A stretch of DNA of 64,000 nucleotides from Mycobacterium scrofulaceum (lineage in GTDB: Bacteria; Actinomycetota; Actinomycetes; Mycobacteriales; Mycobacteriaceae). Shown here piece by piece: positions 46,103-54,893 of this stretch. Every line of letters starts with the position of its first letter. Position 1 is the stretch's first letter. Made by a program: the position numbers and the translations under genes. The stretch covers positions 20,611 through 84,610 of the forward strand of contig NZ_LZJW01000182.1 of assembly GCF_001667885.1 (NCBI RefSeq). The letters are read 5' to 3'. The notes under the pieces were generated by a model. The model saw only the letters and a list, made by a program, of their open reading frames with translations, made no database searches and was not told the DNA's origin.

Positions 46103-47209
46103 ATGGACTTTCAGCTGAGCGACGAGCAGAGCTTGCTCCGGGACACGACCCGCGAACTGCTGGCGCGCACCTACGACCCGGAAAGCCGCAACAAGATCAT
46201 CGACTCCGACCTCGGGTGGAGCCGTGAGGTGTGGAGTCAGCTGGCCGACACCGGCATCCTCGGCCTCGGCTTCGACCCCGACGAGTCGGGCCAGATCGAG
46301 ATCGCGGTCGTGCTCACCGAGATCGGACGCCGGCTCGCCCCGGAACCCGTCCTGCACGCCGCGCTCGGCCCCGGCGCGTTGATCGCCGAGTTGGGCAGCG
46401 AGGAGCAGAAGCAACTGCTCGACGAGGTCGCGGGTGGGCAACGACTGCTGGCGTTCGCCCACCTGGAGCCGGGCCAGCGCAACCCATCCGGCGAGGTGGC
46501 CACCAAGGCTGCGCGGCAAGGTGATTCGTGGACGCTGAGCGGCCGGAAGAACCCGGTCCTCGCCGGCGACTCCGCCGACACCTTGGTGGTCAGCGCCGCC
46601 CTGCCCGACGGCGGGACCGGCCTGTTCCTGGTCGATGCGGCGGCCGTGACCAGGCACCCCTACCCGACGTTCGACGGACAACGCGGCGCGCAGATCGATC
46701 TGGACTCCACCCCGGCCGAACCCCTGGGGGAAGCGGCCGACGCGGCGCAGGCCATCCGCGGCGCCGTCATCCGCATCCAGGCGGGGCTGTGCGCCGAAGC
46801 GGTCGGGGCGATGGAGGAAGCGCTGCGGCTGACCACCGATTACCTCAAGACCCGCAAGCAGTTCGGCGTCACGCTCAACAAGTTCCAGGCACTGACCCAG
46901 CGGGCCGCCGACATGTACGTCTCGCTGGAATTGGCCCGCAGCATGAGCCTGTACGCGTCGATGTCGATCGCCGACGGCAACATCGACCCAGTGATCGCCT
47001 CGCGCGCCAAGTTGCAGATCGGACGCGCGGGCCGGCACATCGCGCAGGAGTCGATCCAGTTGCACGGCGGAATCGGCGTCACCGCCGAATATCCGGTGGC
47101 GCACTATGCGGCCCGGCTCACCGCGATCGAGCACACCCTGGGCACCTCCGGCGAACACCTGCACACTCTGATCGACCACATCGGCGACTACGACTTGGTG
47201 CGGCTCTAG
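46103..47209 (+). CDS. Acyl-CoA dehydrogenase, second subunit of a pair
   Basis: A 368-residue acyl-CoA dehydrogenase-fold protein. The N-terminal helical domain (MDFQLSDEQSLLRDT) and the C-terminal IQLHGGIGVTAEYPVAHY motif are clear. The middle beta domain is degenerate, with AGDSADTLVV, and the FAD-binding serine/threonine motifs are weak. This asymmetry with the preceding gene is typical of heteromeric FadE pairs where one subunit carries most of the cofactor contacts. The downstream gene starts 3 bases after its stop. Confidence 0.87.
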   Translation: MDFQLSDEQSLLRDTTRELLARTYDPESRNKIIDSDLGWSREVWSQLADTGILGLGFDPDESGQIEIAVVLTEIGRRLAPEPVLHAALGPGALIAELGSEEQKQLLDEVAGGQRLLAFAHLEPGQRNPSGEVATKAARQGDSWTLSGRKNPVLAGDSADTLVVSAALPDGGTGLFLVDAAAVTRHPYPTFDGQRGAQIDLDSTPAEPLGEAADAAQAIRGAVIRIQAGLCAEAVGAMEEALRLTTDYLKTRKQFGVTLNKFQALTQRAADMYVSLELARSMSLYASMSIADGNIDPVIASRAKLQIGRAGRHIAQESIQLHGGIGVTAEYPVAHYAARLTAIEHTLGTSGEHLHTLIDHIGDYDLVRL

Positions 47210-47212
47210 TCG

Positions 47213-47635
47213 ATGGCAGAGCTGTCCGACAGGGTTGTCTCCTTCCTGTCAGCCGGCACCCGCACCGGGATGCTGGGGTACGTCGCCGTCGACGGCCGGC
47301 CGCTGGTGGTGCCGGTGTGGTTCGTCGTCGACGATGGGCAGTTGGCGTTCAACACCGGCCGTGACACGTCGAAAGGCCGTGCCCTGGCTCGTGATCCGCG
47401 AACCGTGATCTGCGTCGACGATCCGCATCCGCCGTATTCGTTCGTTCAGGTGCAGGGCGTCGCCACTATCGGTGAGGACCCGGCCGACGTGTTGGACATC
47501 GCCACCCGAACCGGCGCGCGCTACATGGGCGCCGACCGCGCCGACGAATTCGGGCGCCGCAACGCCGTGCCCGGCGAACTCGTGGTGCGGCTGCGTCCCA
47601 CCAAGGTGATTGCCGGCTTCGATATCAGCGACTGA
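47213..47635 (+). CDS. F420/FMN-dependent split-barrel oxidoreductase
   Basis: A 140-residue pyridoxamine-oxidase-like split beta-barrel protein. DGRPLVVPVWFVVDDGQLAFNTGRDTSKGRAL and the later VQVQGVATI are typical of the mycobacterial F420-binding subgroup, which binds deazaflavin through basic residues near the RDTSKGR stretch. Reaction not identifiable. It is coupled to the FadE pair and followed 25 bases later by the DapB-fold gene, so all four probably serve one degradation pathway. Confidence 0.82.
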   Translation: MAELSDRVVSFLSAGTRTGMLGYVAVDGRPLVVPVWFVVDDGQLAFNTGRDTSKGRALARDPRTVICVDDPHPPYSFVQVQGVATIGEDPADVLDIATRTGARYMGADRADEFGRRNAVPGELVVRLRPTKVIAGFDISD

Positions 47636-47660
47636 ATCCCCACCCGTCAAAGGAGACGCG

Positions 47661-48719
47661 ATGAGCAAGACCCCGACCGACCGTGCGCTCAAGGTGATCC
47701 AGTGGACCACCGGGAACATCGGGCGGCGTTCGCTGCACGCCATCATCGGCAGGCCGGACATGGAGCTGGTCGGGGTGTACGCACACGGGGCGGACAAGGT
47801 CGGGGTGGACGCCGCCGAACTGGCCGGCTGGCCGGAACCGACCGGCGTGCGGGCGACGAACGACATCGACGCGCTGCTCGCCCTGGGCGCCGACGCCTGC
47901 TGCTATAACCCGTTGTGGCCCAACGTCGACGAACTGGTGCGGCTGCTGGAATCCGGCGTCAACGTCTGCTCCAGCGCTGCCTGGATCACCGGGGGCAAGC
48001 AGACGCCCGAGGACCGCGAGCGCATCGCGGACGCCTGCAAGCGGGGCGGTTCGACGATCTTCGGCAGCGGCGCGCACCCGGGCATGACGAACATGGTCGG
48101 CATGGTGCTGTCCGGCGCCTGCGAGCGCGTCGACGAGATCCGCATCACCGAGTCGGTGGACTGTTCGACGTACGAATCCGCGGAAACCCAAACGGCGATG
48201 GGCTTCTCGCAGGACCCCGACACGCCCGGGCTGGCGGAAAGCGTACGGCGCGAAAGCGAGGTCTTCGCCGAATCGGCCGCCATGATGGCCGACGCGATCG
48301 GGGCGAAGCTGGACCGGATGACCTTCGACGTCACCTTCACCGCCGCCACCGGCGATTCCGACCTGGGGTTCATGACCATCCCCGCGGGAACGGTGGGCGG
48401 CGTATACGGCTACCACCGCGGCTGGCAGGGCGACCGCAACGTCGTCAGCGTCGGGTTCAACTGGACCATGGGCAGTCACGTGGTGCCGCCCAAACCGCTC
48501 GAGCACGGCCACGTCATCCAGGTGTTCGGGCTGCCCAACATGCGCACCGTCTTGCATTGCCTGCCGCCCAAGGACTGGACGGAGCCGGGGTTCATGGGAT
48601 TGGGAATGATCTACACGGCCATGCCGGTCACCAATGCGGTCCCGGCCGTGGTGGCCGCCGAGCCCGGGATCGTCACACTGGCCGATCTCCCCCCGGTCAC
48701 CGGCCGCGTGGCGCGCTAG
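47661..48719 (+). CDS. DapB-fold NAD(P)-dependent reductase-like protein
   Basis: A 352-residue protein with a Rossmann start (VIQWTTGNIGRRSLHAII) and a dihydrodipicolinate-reductase-like middle (GSGAHPGMTNMVGMVLSGAC). True DapB is about 245 residues and has a different catalytic motif, so lysine biosynthesis is unlikely. Such proteins are common next to lipid or steroid catabolic genes in mycobacteria. The ATG follows AAAGGAG. Confidence 0.8.
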   Translation: MSKTPTDRALKVIQWTTGNIGRRSLHAIIGRPDMELVGVYAHGADKVGVDAAELAGWPEPTGVRATNDIDALLALGADACCYNPLWPNVDELVRLLESGVNVCSSAAWITGGKQTPEDRERIADACKRGGSTIFGSGAHPGMTNMVGMVLSGACERVDEIRITESVDCSTYESAETQTAMGFSQDPDTPGLAESVRRESEVFAESAAMMADAIGAKLDRMTFDVTFTAATGDSDLGFMTIPAGTVGGVYGYHRGWQGDRNVVSVGFNWTMGSHVVPPKPLEHGHVIQVFGLPNMRTVLHCLPPKDWTEPGFMGLGMIYTAMPVTNAVPAVVAAEPGIVTLADLPPVTGRVAR

Positions 48720-48887
48720 CCGGCGCCATATGCCGTTCACCACACCGAAGGCCCCCGGAGGAACGCTTGCGTGCACTAAGGTTTAGAGTGCTTAGCTGAG
48801 CAAATTGTCGGAAGACAGCGGTGTCGTCGACGACGTAGGTGAGCTTTGCGGCAATGCCCGGACGGCGGGCAAGCGGAAGGCGGTCAG
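48720..48887. promoter_or_regulatory. Upstream region of mmpS-mmpL with an inverted repeat
   Basis: GCACT (48773-48777) and AGTGC (48787-48791) flank nine bases (AAGGTTTAG), and CTAAG/CTTAG pairs overlap the same stretch. TAGAGT inside it is a possible -10. A repressor binding here would control mmpS and mmpL. No regulator gene is adjacent. Confidence 0.4.
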
Positions 48888-49355
48888 GTGGTGGCTAGTC
48901 CAGAATCGGGTCCACGTACTCCCACCGTGACCCGTGTGCTCAAGCGGGCGTGGATACCGCTGCTCTTGGTGGTAGTCCTGGCCGTTTCGGCATTGATCGT
49001 CTCGCGGCTCCACAAGATTTTCGGCTCTCAAGACCTCAATGCGAACGCCGGCAAGGGGATCGAAATCGTGCAGTTCAACCCGAAGGTCGTCGTCTACGAC
49101 ATCACCGGGCCGCCCGGGGCCACCGCCAACATCAACTACTGGGACGAGAACGCCAACACCCATCAGGTGAACGCGGCGCCGCTGCCGTGGTCGACCACGA
49201 TCTCGACGACCTTGCCGTCGGTCAGCGCCAACATCATGGCGCAGAGCGACGGCGGTGAGATCAGCTGCAAGATCACCGTGGACGGCGTCGTGCGCGAGCA
49301 GCGGAGTTCCGACGGCCACAACGCGCAGACGTTCTGCTTGGTGAAGTCCGCATGA
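48888..49355 (+). CDS. MmpS-family accessory protein
   Basis: A 155-residue protein with one N-terminal membrane span (about residues 22-42) and a periplasmic beta-sandwich. VVVYDITGPPGATANINYWDENA and the two C-terminal cysteines (ISCKI and TFCLV) match MmpS proteins, which assist MmpL exporters. I chose the GTG at 48888; a neighbouring GTG one codon later is equivalent. The stop overlaps the mmpL ATG by four bases. The number within the MmpS family cannot be assigned from sight. Confidence 0.88.
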   Translation: MVASPESGPRTPTVTRVLKRAWIPLLLVVVLAVSALIVSRLHKIFGSQDLNANAGKGIEIVQFNPKVVVYDITGPPGATANINYWDENANTHQVNAAPLPWSTTISTTLPSVSANIMAQSDGGEISCKITVDGVVREQRSSDGHNAQTFCLVKSA

Positions 49356-52258
49356 GCAACGCGAGCAACGAGACCCAACGCGACGTGAGCGCGGCCGACA
49401 CCGGCCCGATCAACGTCAAGGGCCTGTCGAAGGCCGAGCGGGGCCATCGCCCGTACCTGCCGCATGCGATCCGCATCTTTGCGGTGCCGATCATTTTGGT
49501 TTGGTTGTTCGTGACGGTTCTGGTGAATGTCATCGTTCCGACATTGGAAAAAGTCGGTGAGGCCCACTCGGCGCCGATGACCCCGCTGGACGCGCCGTCG
49601 ATGAAGGCGATGATGCGCCTGGGCCACAACTTCCACGAATTCGACTCCAACAGCACGGTGATGATCGTGCTGGAGGGCCAGCAACCGCTCGGCCCGGACG
49701 CGCACCAGTACTACGACAAGCTGATTCGGCAACTCCGCCAGGATCCCAAGCACATTCAGCACATTCAGGACTTCTGGGGCGACCGGCTGACGGCCGCGGG
49801 TGCGCAGAGCGCCGACGCCAAGAGCGCCTACGTGCAGGTGAACCTCGCCGGTAACCAGGGCACGACGCTGGCCAACGAGTCGGTGGACTCGGTCCGCAAG
49901 GTGATCGAGGAGAACAAGGCGCCACCCGGCGTGAAGGCCTACGTAACGGGCCCCGCCGCGCTGTCCGACGATATGCACATCATCGGTAACGCCAGCCTGG
50001 CCAAGATCACGCTGTTCACGCTGGGCGCCATCGCGATCATGTTGCTGCTGGTCTACCGGTCCATCGTCACCACGCTGGTGCAGCTGTTCATGACCTTTGT
50101 TGCCCTGGCGTGTTCGCGGGGGGTGGTCGCGGTTCTCGCGTACCACAACGCATTCGGGCTCACCACCTTCGCCGCCAACATCCTCACCATGTTGGCGATC
50201 GCCGCGGGGACGGACTACGGCATCTTCCTGATCGGCCGCTATCAAGAGGCGCTGGCCGCGGGCGAGGACCGAGAAACCGCGTACTACACCACATTCAAGG
50301 GCGTCGCCCCTGTGGTGTTGGGGTCGGGCCTGACGATCGCGGGCGCGACCTATTGCCTCAGTTTCTCGCGGTTGCCGTGGTTCAACACCATGGGGGCGCC
50401 CGTGGCGATCGGCATGATCGTCGTGGTGCTGGCCGGCGTCACGCTGGGGCCCGCGGTGGTCTTCGTCGGCAGCCGCTTCCACCTGTTCGAGCGGCAGGCC
50501 AAGCGTGGCCGGTTGTGGCGCCGGGTTGGTACAGCCGTAGTACGTTGGCCGGCACCGGTTTTGGCCGTGAGCGCCGCGGTCGTGCTGGTCGGCATGATTG
50601 CCCTGCCGAGCTTCCACACGAGCTACAACGACCGCCATTACCTGCCGTTGTCGGCCCCGTCCAACCAAGGACAAGAGGCCGCGAACCGGCATTTCTCCGA
50701 GGCGCGGATGAACCCCGACCTGTTGATGGTCGAATCCGACCACGACATGCGAAACCCGGCGGACATGCTGGTGCTGGACCGGGTGGCCAAGAACGAGATG
50801 CGCACACTGGGCATCGCCATGGTTCAGGACATCACCCGGCCGCTGGGCATTCCCATCCAGCACAGCTCGATACCGTTCCAGAACAGCGTCCAGAGCCAGA
50901 CGACGATGCAGAACATGAGCTTCCTCAAGGACCGCATCGCCGACATCCTGCGGATGGCCGACGACCTGCAGACCCAGATCGATACCACGCAACGCCAATA
51001 CGAGGTGTCGCTGGACTTGGCCAACGCCGCCGACGACAGCGCGAAGACCACCGCGGTGACGTCACAGATCACCGACACCCTGCGTGACCACATCGCGGAT
51101 TTCGACGACACCTTCCGGCCGATACGCAGCATCTTCTACTGGGAGCGGCACTGCTACGACATCCCCGTGTGCATCGGTTTGCGGTCGCTGTTCGACACGT
51201 TCGACGGGTTCGACCAGCTCGCCGAGCAATTCCACTATCTGACAGCCGATATCGAGCACACCGCCAAGGCCACCCACGACCTCAATGCGCTGTTTCCCAC
51301 GCTGATCACCACGCTGAAGACCACCAGGGGCATCACGCTGACCTTGTATCAGACGTTCAAGGCGATGATCGACCAGATGGAGGCGATGAGCAACACCGCG
51401 ATCGTGATGGGTCAAAGCTTCGACGCGTCGAAGAACGACGACTTCTTCTACCTGCCGCCCGAGGCCTTCGACAACCCGGACTTCCAGACCGGCCTTCGGA
51501 TGTTCTTGTCCCCGGACGGGAAATCGGCGCGGTTCTTCATCACGCATCAGGGCGATCCGATGTCGCCGGAGGGCATTGCGCAAGTCGACGCCGAACGCAC
51601 CGCCGCCCAGGAGGGCCTCAAGCAATCGTCGCTGTCGGACGCCCGGGTCTATCTGGGCGGAACCGCCGCGACGTTCAAGGACATGGCCGACGGTGAGAAG
51701 TACGACCTGATGATCGCCGTGGTGTCCGCCCTGACGCTGATCTTCATGATCATGCTGCTGCTCACCCGCAGCGTGGTCGCCGCGTTGGTGATCGTCGGCA
51801 CCGCGGCCAGCTCGATCGCGGCGTCATTCGGCCTGTCCGTGCTGATTTGGCAGGACCTGTTCGGCATCAGGATCCACTGGATCGTGATGGCGCTGTCCGT
51901 GATCATCCTGCTGGCCGTCGGATCCGACTACAACCTGTTGCTGGTATCGCGGTTCAAAGAAGAGATCCATGCCGGCCTCAAGACCGGAATCATCCGGTCG
52001 ATGGCCGGTACCGGCGGGGTGGTGACCGCGGCGGGTCTGGTGTTCGCATTCACCATGGCGGCCATGTTGGGCAGCGACTTGCGGGTGCTGGGCCAGTTCG
52101 GTTCGACGGTGTGCATCGGTCTGCTGCTCGACACGCTCGTCGTGCGCACGCTGCTGATGCCGTCGATCGCCACGCTGCTGGGTCGTTGGTTCTGGTGGCC
52201 GCAAGTGGTGCATCCACGGGGTGACAACGCGCGGCGACCGGTGCCCGCCTCCGCCTAA
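49352..52258 (+). CDS. MmpL-family RND lipid/siderophore exporter
   Basis: A 968-residue RND transporter with about 12 membrane spans and two large periplasmic domains; the second contains a long coiled-coil hairpin (about residues 500-690), typical of the MmpL4/5 group that pairs with MmpS. Proton-relay Asp-Tyr pairs are visible in AAGTDYGIFLIGRY and AVGSDYNLLLVSRF. Substrates of relatives are glycopeptidolipids, mycobactins or drugs. Coupled to mmpS. Its TAA overlaps the stop of the convergent degV-like gene by two bases. Confidence 0.93.
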   Translation: MSNASNETQRDVSAADTGPINVKGLSKAERGHRPYLPHAIRIFAVPIILVWLFVTVLVNVIVPTLEKVGEAHSAPMTPLDAPSMKAMMRLGHNFHEFDSNSTVMIVLEGQQPLGPDAHQYYDKLIRQLRQDPKHIQHIQDFWGDRLTAAGAQSADAKSAYVQVNLAGNQGTTLANESVDSVRKVIEENKAPPGVKAYVTGPAALSDDMHIIGNASLAKITLFTLGAIAIMLLLVYRSIVTTLVQLFMTFVALACSRGVVAVLAYHNAFGLTTFAANILTMLAIAAGTDYGIFLIGRYQEALAAGEDRETAYYTTFKGVAPVVLGSGLTIAGATYCLSFSRLPWFNTMGAPVAIGMIVVVLAGVTLGPAVVFVGSRFHLFERQAKRGRLWRRVGTAVVRWPAPVLAVSAAVVLVGMIALPSFHTSYNDRHYLPLSAPSNQGQEAANRHFSEARMNPDLLMVESDHDMRNPADMLVLDRVAKNEMRTLGIAMVQDITRPLGIPIQHSSIPFQNSVQSQTTMQNMSFLKDRIADILRMADDLQTQIDTTQRQYEVSLDLANAADDSAKTTAVTSQITDTLRDHIADFDDTFRPIRSIFYWERHCYDIPVCIGLRSLFDTFDGFDQLAEQFHYLTADIEHTAKATHDLNALFPTLITTLKTTRGITLTLYQTFKAMIDQMEAMSNTAIVMGQSFDASKNDDFFYLPPEAFDNPDFQTGLRMFLSPDGKSARFFITHQGDPMSPEGIAQVDAERTAAQEGLKQSSLSDARVYLGGTAATFKDMADGEKYDLMIAVVSALTLIFMIMLLLTRSVVAALVIVGTAASSIAASFGLSVLIWQDLFGIRIHWIVMALSVIILLAVGSDYNLLLVSRFKEEIHAGLKTGIIRSMAGTGGVVTAAGLVFAFTMAAMLGSDLRVLGQFGSTVCIGLLLDTLVVRTLLMPSIATLLGRWFWWPQVVHPRGDNARRPVPASA

Positions 52259-53088
52259 GGCGCCGGCGGTTGCACGACGACGGCGACCGCCCCGGCCCCG
52301 ACGTGCAGCGCCAGCACCGGCCCCAACGGGGTGATGATCGCCGGCTCGCAGGCCGGTAACCGCCGCGCCAGCGTCGCGGCCACCTCCTTGGCGCCGTCCG
52401 GGTTGGCGACGTGGTGCACCGCCAAGGCGGCGGGGCCGTCGCCGGCGACCTCGCAGACCCGGTCGATCATCGCCTCCGTCGCGTGGCTGACGGTGCGCAC
52501 CCGTTGGGCCAGAACGAGTTTCCCGTCGTCGATGCGCAGCAACGGCTTGAGCGCCAGCGCGGTGCCCAGCCACGCCTTGGCCCCGCCGATCCGCCCGCTA
52601 CGGCGCAGGTTATCCAATCGATGCACCACCATGAACGCGTGGGTCTGGCACGCCGCCGAATTCGCCGCCTCGGCGACCGCGTCAAGGTCGCCGCCCGCGG
52701 CCGCCACCCGCGCGGCCGCCAGCGCGACGAAGCCGGTGCCCATCGCGGTCGACTTCGAGTCGACGACCCGCACGTGGGCGTCCAAGTCGGCGGCCGTCCG
52801 TTGGGCGGCGCCGCAGGTGCCCGACAGCGCGGACGAGATGTGCACCGCCACCACGCCGTCTCCGCCGCTGTCGGCCAGGGCCTGCTGGTACGCGTCGGCC
52901 AGTTCGGCGGGGGTGGCCGCCGCGGTGGTCGCGTGGCGCTGGTAGATGTCTTCGGGGATCTGGTCCACACCGTCACGCAGGTCGACGCCGTCGAGCAGAA
53001 TGTGCAGCGGGACAACCCGTATCGCCCACTTGTCGAGTAGGTCGGCGGGCAAGCGCGCCGACGCGTCGGTCACCACAACGACGGACAC
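52255..53088 (-). CDS. DegV-family fatty-acid-binding protein
   Basis: A 277-residue DegV protein. VVVVTDASARLP is the N-terminal strand, ISSALSGTCGAA and HRLDNLRRSGRIGG are the lipid-binding signatures. DegV proteins bind a fatty acid and, in firmicutes, hand it to a fatty acid kinase. GTG start, 5 bases after the octT stop. It is the last gene of nadD-rsfS-gpgP-octT-degV, so its role may relate to the octanoyl donor of methylglucose lipopolysaccharide; that is inference. Confidence 0.9.
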   Translation of the reverse strand: MSVVVVTDASARLPADLLDKWAIRVVPLHILLDGVDLRDGVDQIPEDIYQRHATTAAATPAELADAYQQALADSGGDGVVAVHISSALSGTCGAAQRTAADLDAHVRVVDSKSTAMGTGFVALAAARVAAAGGDLDAVAEAANSAACQTHAFMVVHRLDNLRRSGRIGGAKAWLGTALALKPLLRIDDGKLVLAQRVRTVSHATEAMIDRVCEVAGDGPAALAVHHVANPDGAKEVAATLARRLPACEPAIITPLGPVLALHVGAGAVAVVVQPPAP

Positions 53089-53093
53089 GGGCC

Positions 53094-53843
53094 CTACCCC
53101 CGCGGCTTGTCGGTCGGCGCCTGCGCCTTCTGCAAGGCCTCGGCCAGCGCCTTGAGCATCAGCTCGGCAACCGCCTGGTGCGCTTCGAAATTCCAGTGGA
53201 TGCCGTCGGGATTGCCCCTGCCGGACATGATCTGTTCGGCGACGGCGGCTTTCAGGTCGACGAGGGGCACATCGTGGGTCTGCGCCCATTCGGTGATCGC
53301 CGCCGCCGTTCCCGCGCGGCCGTGGTGTGCCCTGCCATAGGTGTCGGCGATGTGCACCGAGGGCAGCGACGCCACGATCGGAATCCCGGGGCGGTTGAAA
53401 TCGATTGCGGCACGGGTCTGTTCGAGGTATTCGACGCTCAGGTGCGGCGGCAGCGCCGGCCTGGCCACCGGTGAGAACCGGGGTTGTAGCCAGCCGTAGC
53501 CGTCGCGGACCCAGCGTCGCAAGCGCGGCGGCCGCACGTAGCGGATCAGTTCCCGCAGTGCGGTCGGCAGCACCGACGGCAGCGAATCCATGCCGCCGGT
53601 GGCGAAGACCACGGCGCCCGCCTTCGGCAGCGCCGCCCAGGCGCGCGGGTCCTGCGTGGCCGCCCACCAGACGTCACGACAGGTCCAGCCGATGCGACCG
53701 ATGAGTTCGACATCCCAATCCAATTGGCTGGCAACGATGTTCGGCCAGATTCGGGGATCGTCGGCGGGCAGGCCGCCGGTGGGCCCGTAATAGGCCAGGG
53801 AGTCGGCGAAGATCAGCAGGGTCGGGCGCGCCTCAGAGGACAT
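53094..53843 (-). CDS. octT: OctT-type octanoyltransferase of methylglucose lipopolysaccharide synthesis
   Basis: A 249-residue SGNH-hydrolase-fold protein. IFADSLAYYG holds the nucleophile Ser15 in a GDS-like block, and DGIHWN supplies Asp213 and His216. The orthologue at this locus (Rv2418c) transfers octanoyl from CoA to diglucosylglycerate, an early step in 6-O-methylglucose lipopolysaccharide synthesis; assignment here is by locus and fold. The start overlaps the gpgP 3' end by 11 bases, linking it with the phosphatase that makes the preceding intermediate. Confidence 0.85.
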   Translation of the reverse strand: MSSEARPTLLIFADSLAYYGPTGGLPADDPRIWPNIVASQLDWDVELIGRIGWTCRDVWWAATQDPRAWAALPKAGAVVFATGGMDSLPSVLPTALRELIRYVRPPRLRRWVRDGYGWLQPRFSPVARPALPPHLSVEYLEQTRAAIDFNRPGIPIVASLPSVHIADTYGRAHHGRAGTAAAITEWAQTHDVPLVDLKAAVAEQIMSGRGNPDGIHWNFEAHQAVAELMLKALAEALQKAQAPTDKPRG

Positions 53844-54507
53844 CGTTGGACACCTGCGCCGAAGCGTTCCACACGTCGAGACGCCAGCGGATGTCGTCGA
53901 AACCCGCGGATTGCTCGTCGGAGTGACCGGAAAGCTGAACCCAGCTGGCATTTCCCATGCCGCCCAACACCGGCCAGTTGGCGACCGGAAGTTTCAGCAG
54001 CGCGGCCGACAGCGCGGCGATCAGGCCGCCGTGGGCCACCAGCACCACCGGCCGATCGGCATGCTGGGGATCACCCCATTCCGGTTCGCCGGACACCAGC
54101 TCGGAGACCAGCGGCACGCTGCGGGCGGCCACGTCGACGCGGCTCTCGCCGCCATGCGGCGCCCAGGTGGCGTCCTCGCGCCAGGCCAGCCGGGCGCCCG
54201 GAGCCTGCGCGTCGACGTCGGTGTGCGTCAGCCCCTGCCAGTCACCGAGGTGGGTTTCCCGCAACCGCTCGTCCACCCGGATCGGCAGGCCGGTCCGCTC
54301 CCCCAGCCTGATCGCGGTGTCGTAGGCGCGATGCAGATCCGACGACACGATCAGCAACGGCTGCAGCTTGCCGAGGACCTCGGCGGCGGCGATCGCCTGG
54401 GCGCGGCCGAGCTCGCTGAGTTGGGAATCCAGCTGCCCCTGCATCCTGCTACCGGCGTTGTACTCGGTTTGCCCGTGCCGCAACATGATCAGCCGACGAA
54501 TCGTCAT
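53833..54507 (-). CDS. gpgP: Glucosyl-3-phosphoglycerate phosphatase GpgP
   Basis: A 224-residue histidine phosphatase of the phosphoglycerate-mutase superfamily. The phosphohistidine is His11 in LRHGQTEYN, with the second His in VLVAHGG and Arg/Glu partners in SSDLHRAYDTA and ERLRETHLGDW. The mycobacterial protein at this locus removes phosphate from glucosyl-3-phosphoglycerate to give glucosylglycerate. The ATG overlaps the rsfS stop by four bases. Confidence 0.9.
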   Translation of the reverse strand: MTIRRLIMLRHGQTEYNAGSRMQGQLDSQLSELGRAQAIAAAEVLGKLQPLLIVSSDLHRAYDTAIRLGERTGLPIRVDERLRETHLGDWQGLTHTDVDAQAPGARLAWREDATWAPHGGESRVDVAARSVPLVSELVSGEPEWGDPQHADRPVVLVAHGGLIAALSAALLKLPVANWPVLGGMGNASWVQLSGHSDEQSAGFDDIRWRLDVWNASAQVSNDVL

Positions 54508-54893
54508 GGCGTGCCCGCCGAATCGTCGGGTTCTTCGGTCAGGTCGACGTGCACCACGGGGCAGTCCCCCCACAACCGGTCCAGGGCGTAGAAGTCGCGG
54601 TCGTCCTGGTGCTGGATGTGCACGACGATGTCGCGGTAGTCCAGCAGCGTCCAGCGGCCCTCCCGGGTGCCCTCGCGGCGCGCGGGCTTGTAGCCGGCCC
54701 TGCGCATCTTCTCCTCGACCTCGTCGACGATGGCGTTGACCTGACGCTCGTTGGACGCCGAGGCGATAACGAAGCAGTCGGTGATGACCAGCTGGCCCGA
54801 CACGTCGATCACGACGACGTCGTCCGCCAGCTTCGAGGCGGCCGCGCCGGCGGCGACGGTCGCCATGTCGATGGCCTCCTGCGTGGCGGTCAT
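54504..54893 (-). CDS. rsfS: Ribosomal silencing factor RsfS
   Basis: A 129-residue RsfS/Iojap protein that binds L14 of the large subunit and blocks subunit joining in starvation. Motifs VVVIDVSGQLVITDCFVIASASNERQV and the C-terminal RDIVVHIQHQDDRDFYALDRLWGD are typical. The start overlaps the nadD stop by four bases, a common nadD-rsfS arrangement. Confidence 0.94.
   Translation of the reverse strand: MTATQEAIDMATVAAGAAASKLADDVVVIDVSGQLVITDCFVIASASNERQVNAIVDEVEEKMRRAGYKPARREGTREGRWTLLDYRDIVVHIQHQDDRDFYALDRLWGDCPVVHVDLTEEPDDSAGTP

Noticed and set aside
48777..48795. IdeR box upstream of mmpS, by analogy with iron-regulated mmpS4/mmpL4
   Set aside because: Only about 10 of 19 positions match the consensus and the core is broken; not enough to call.
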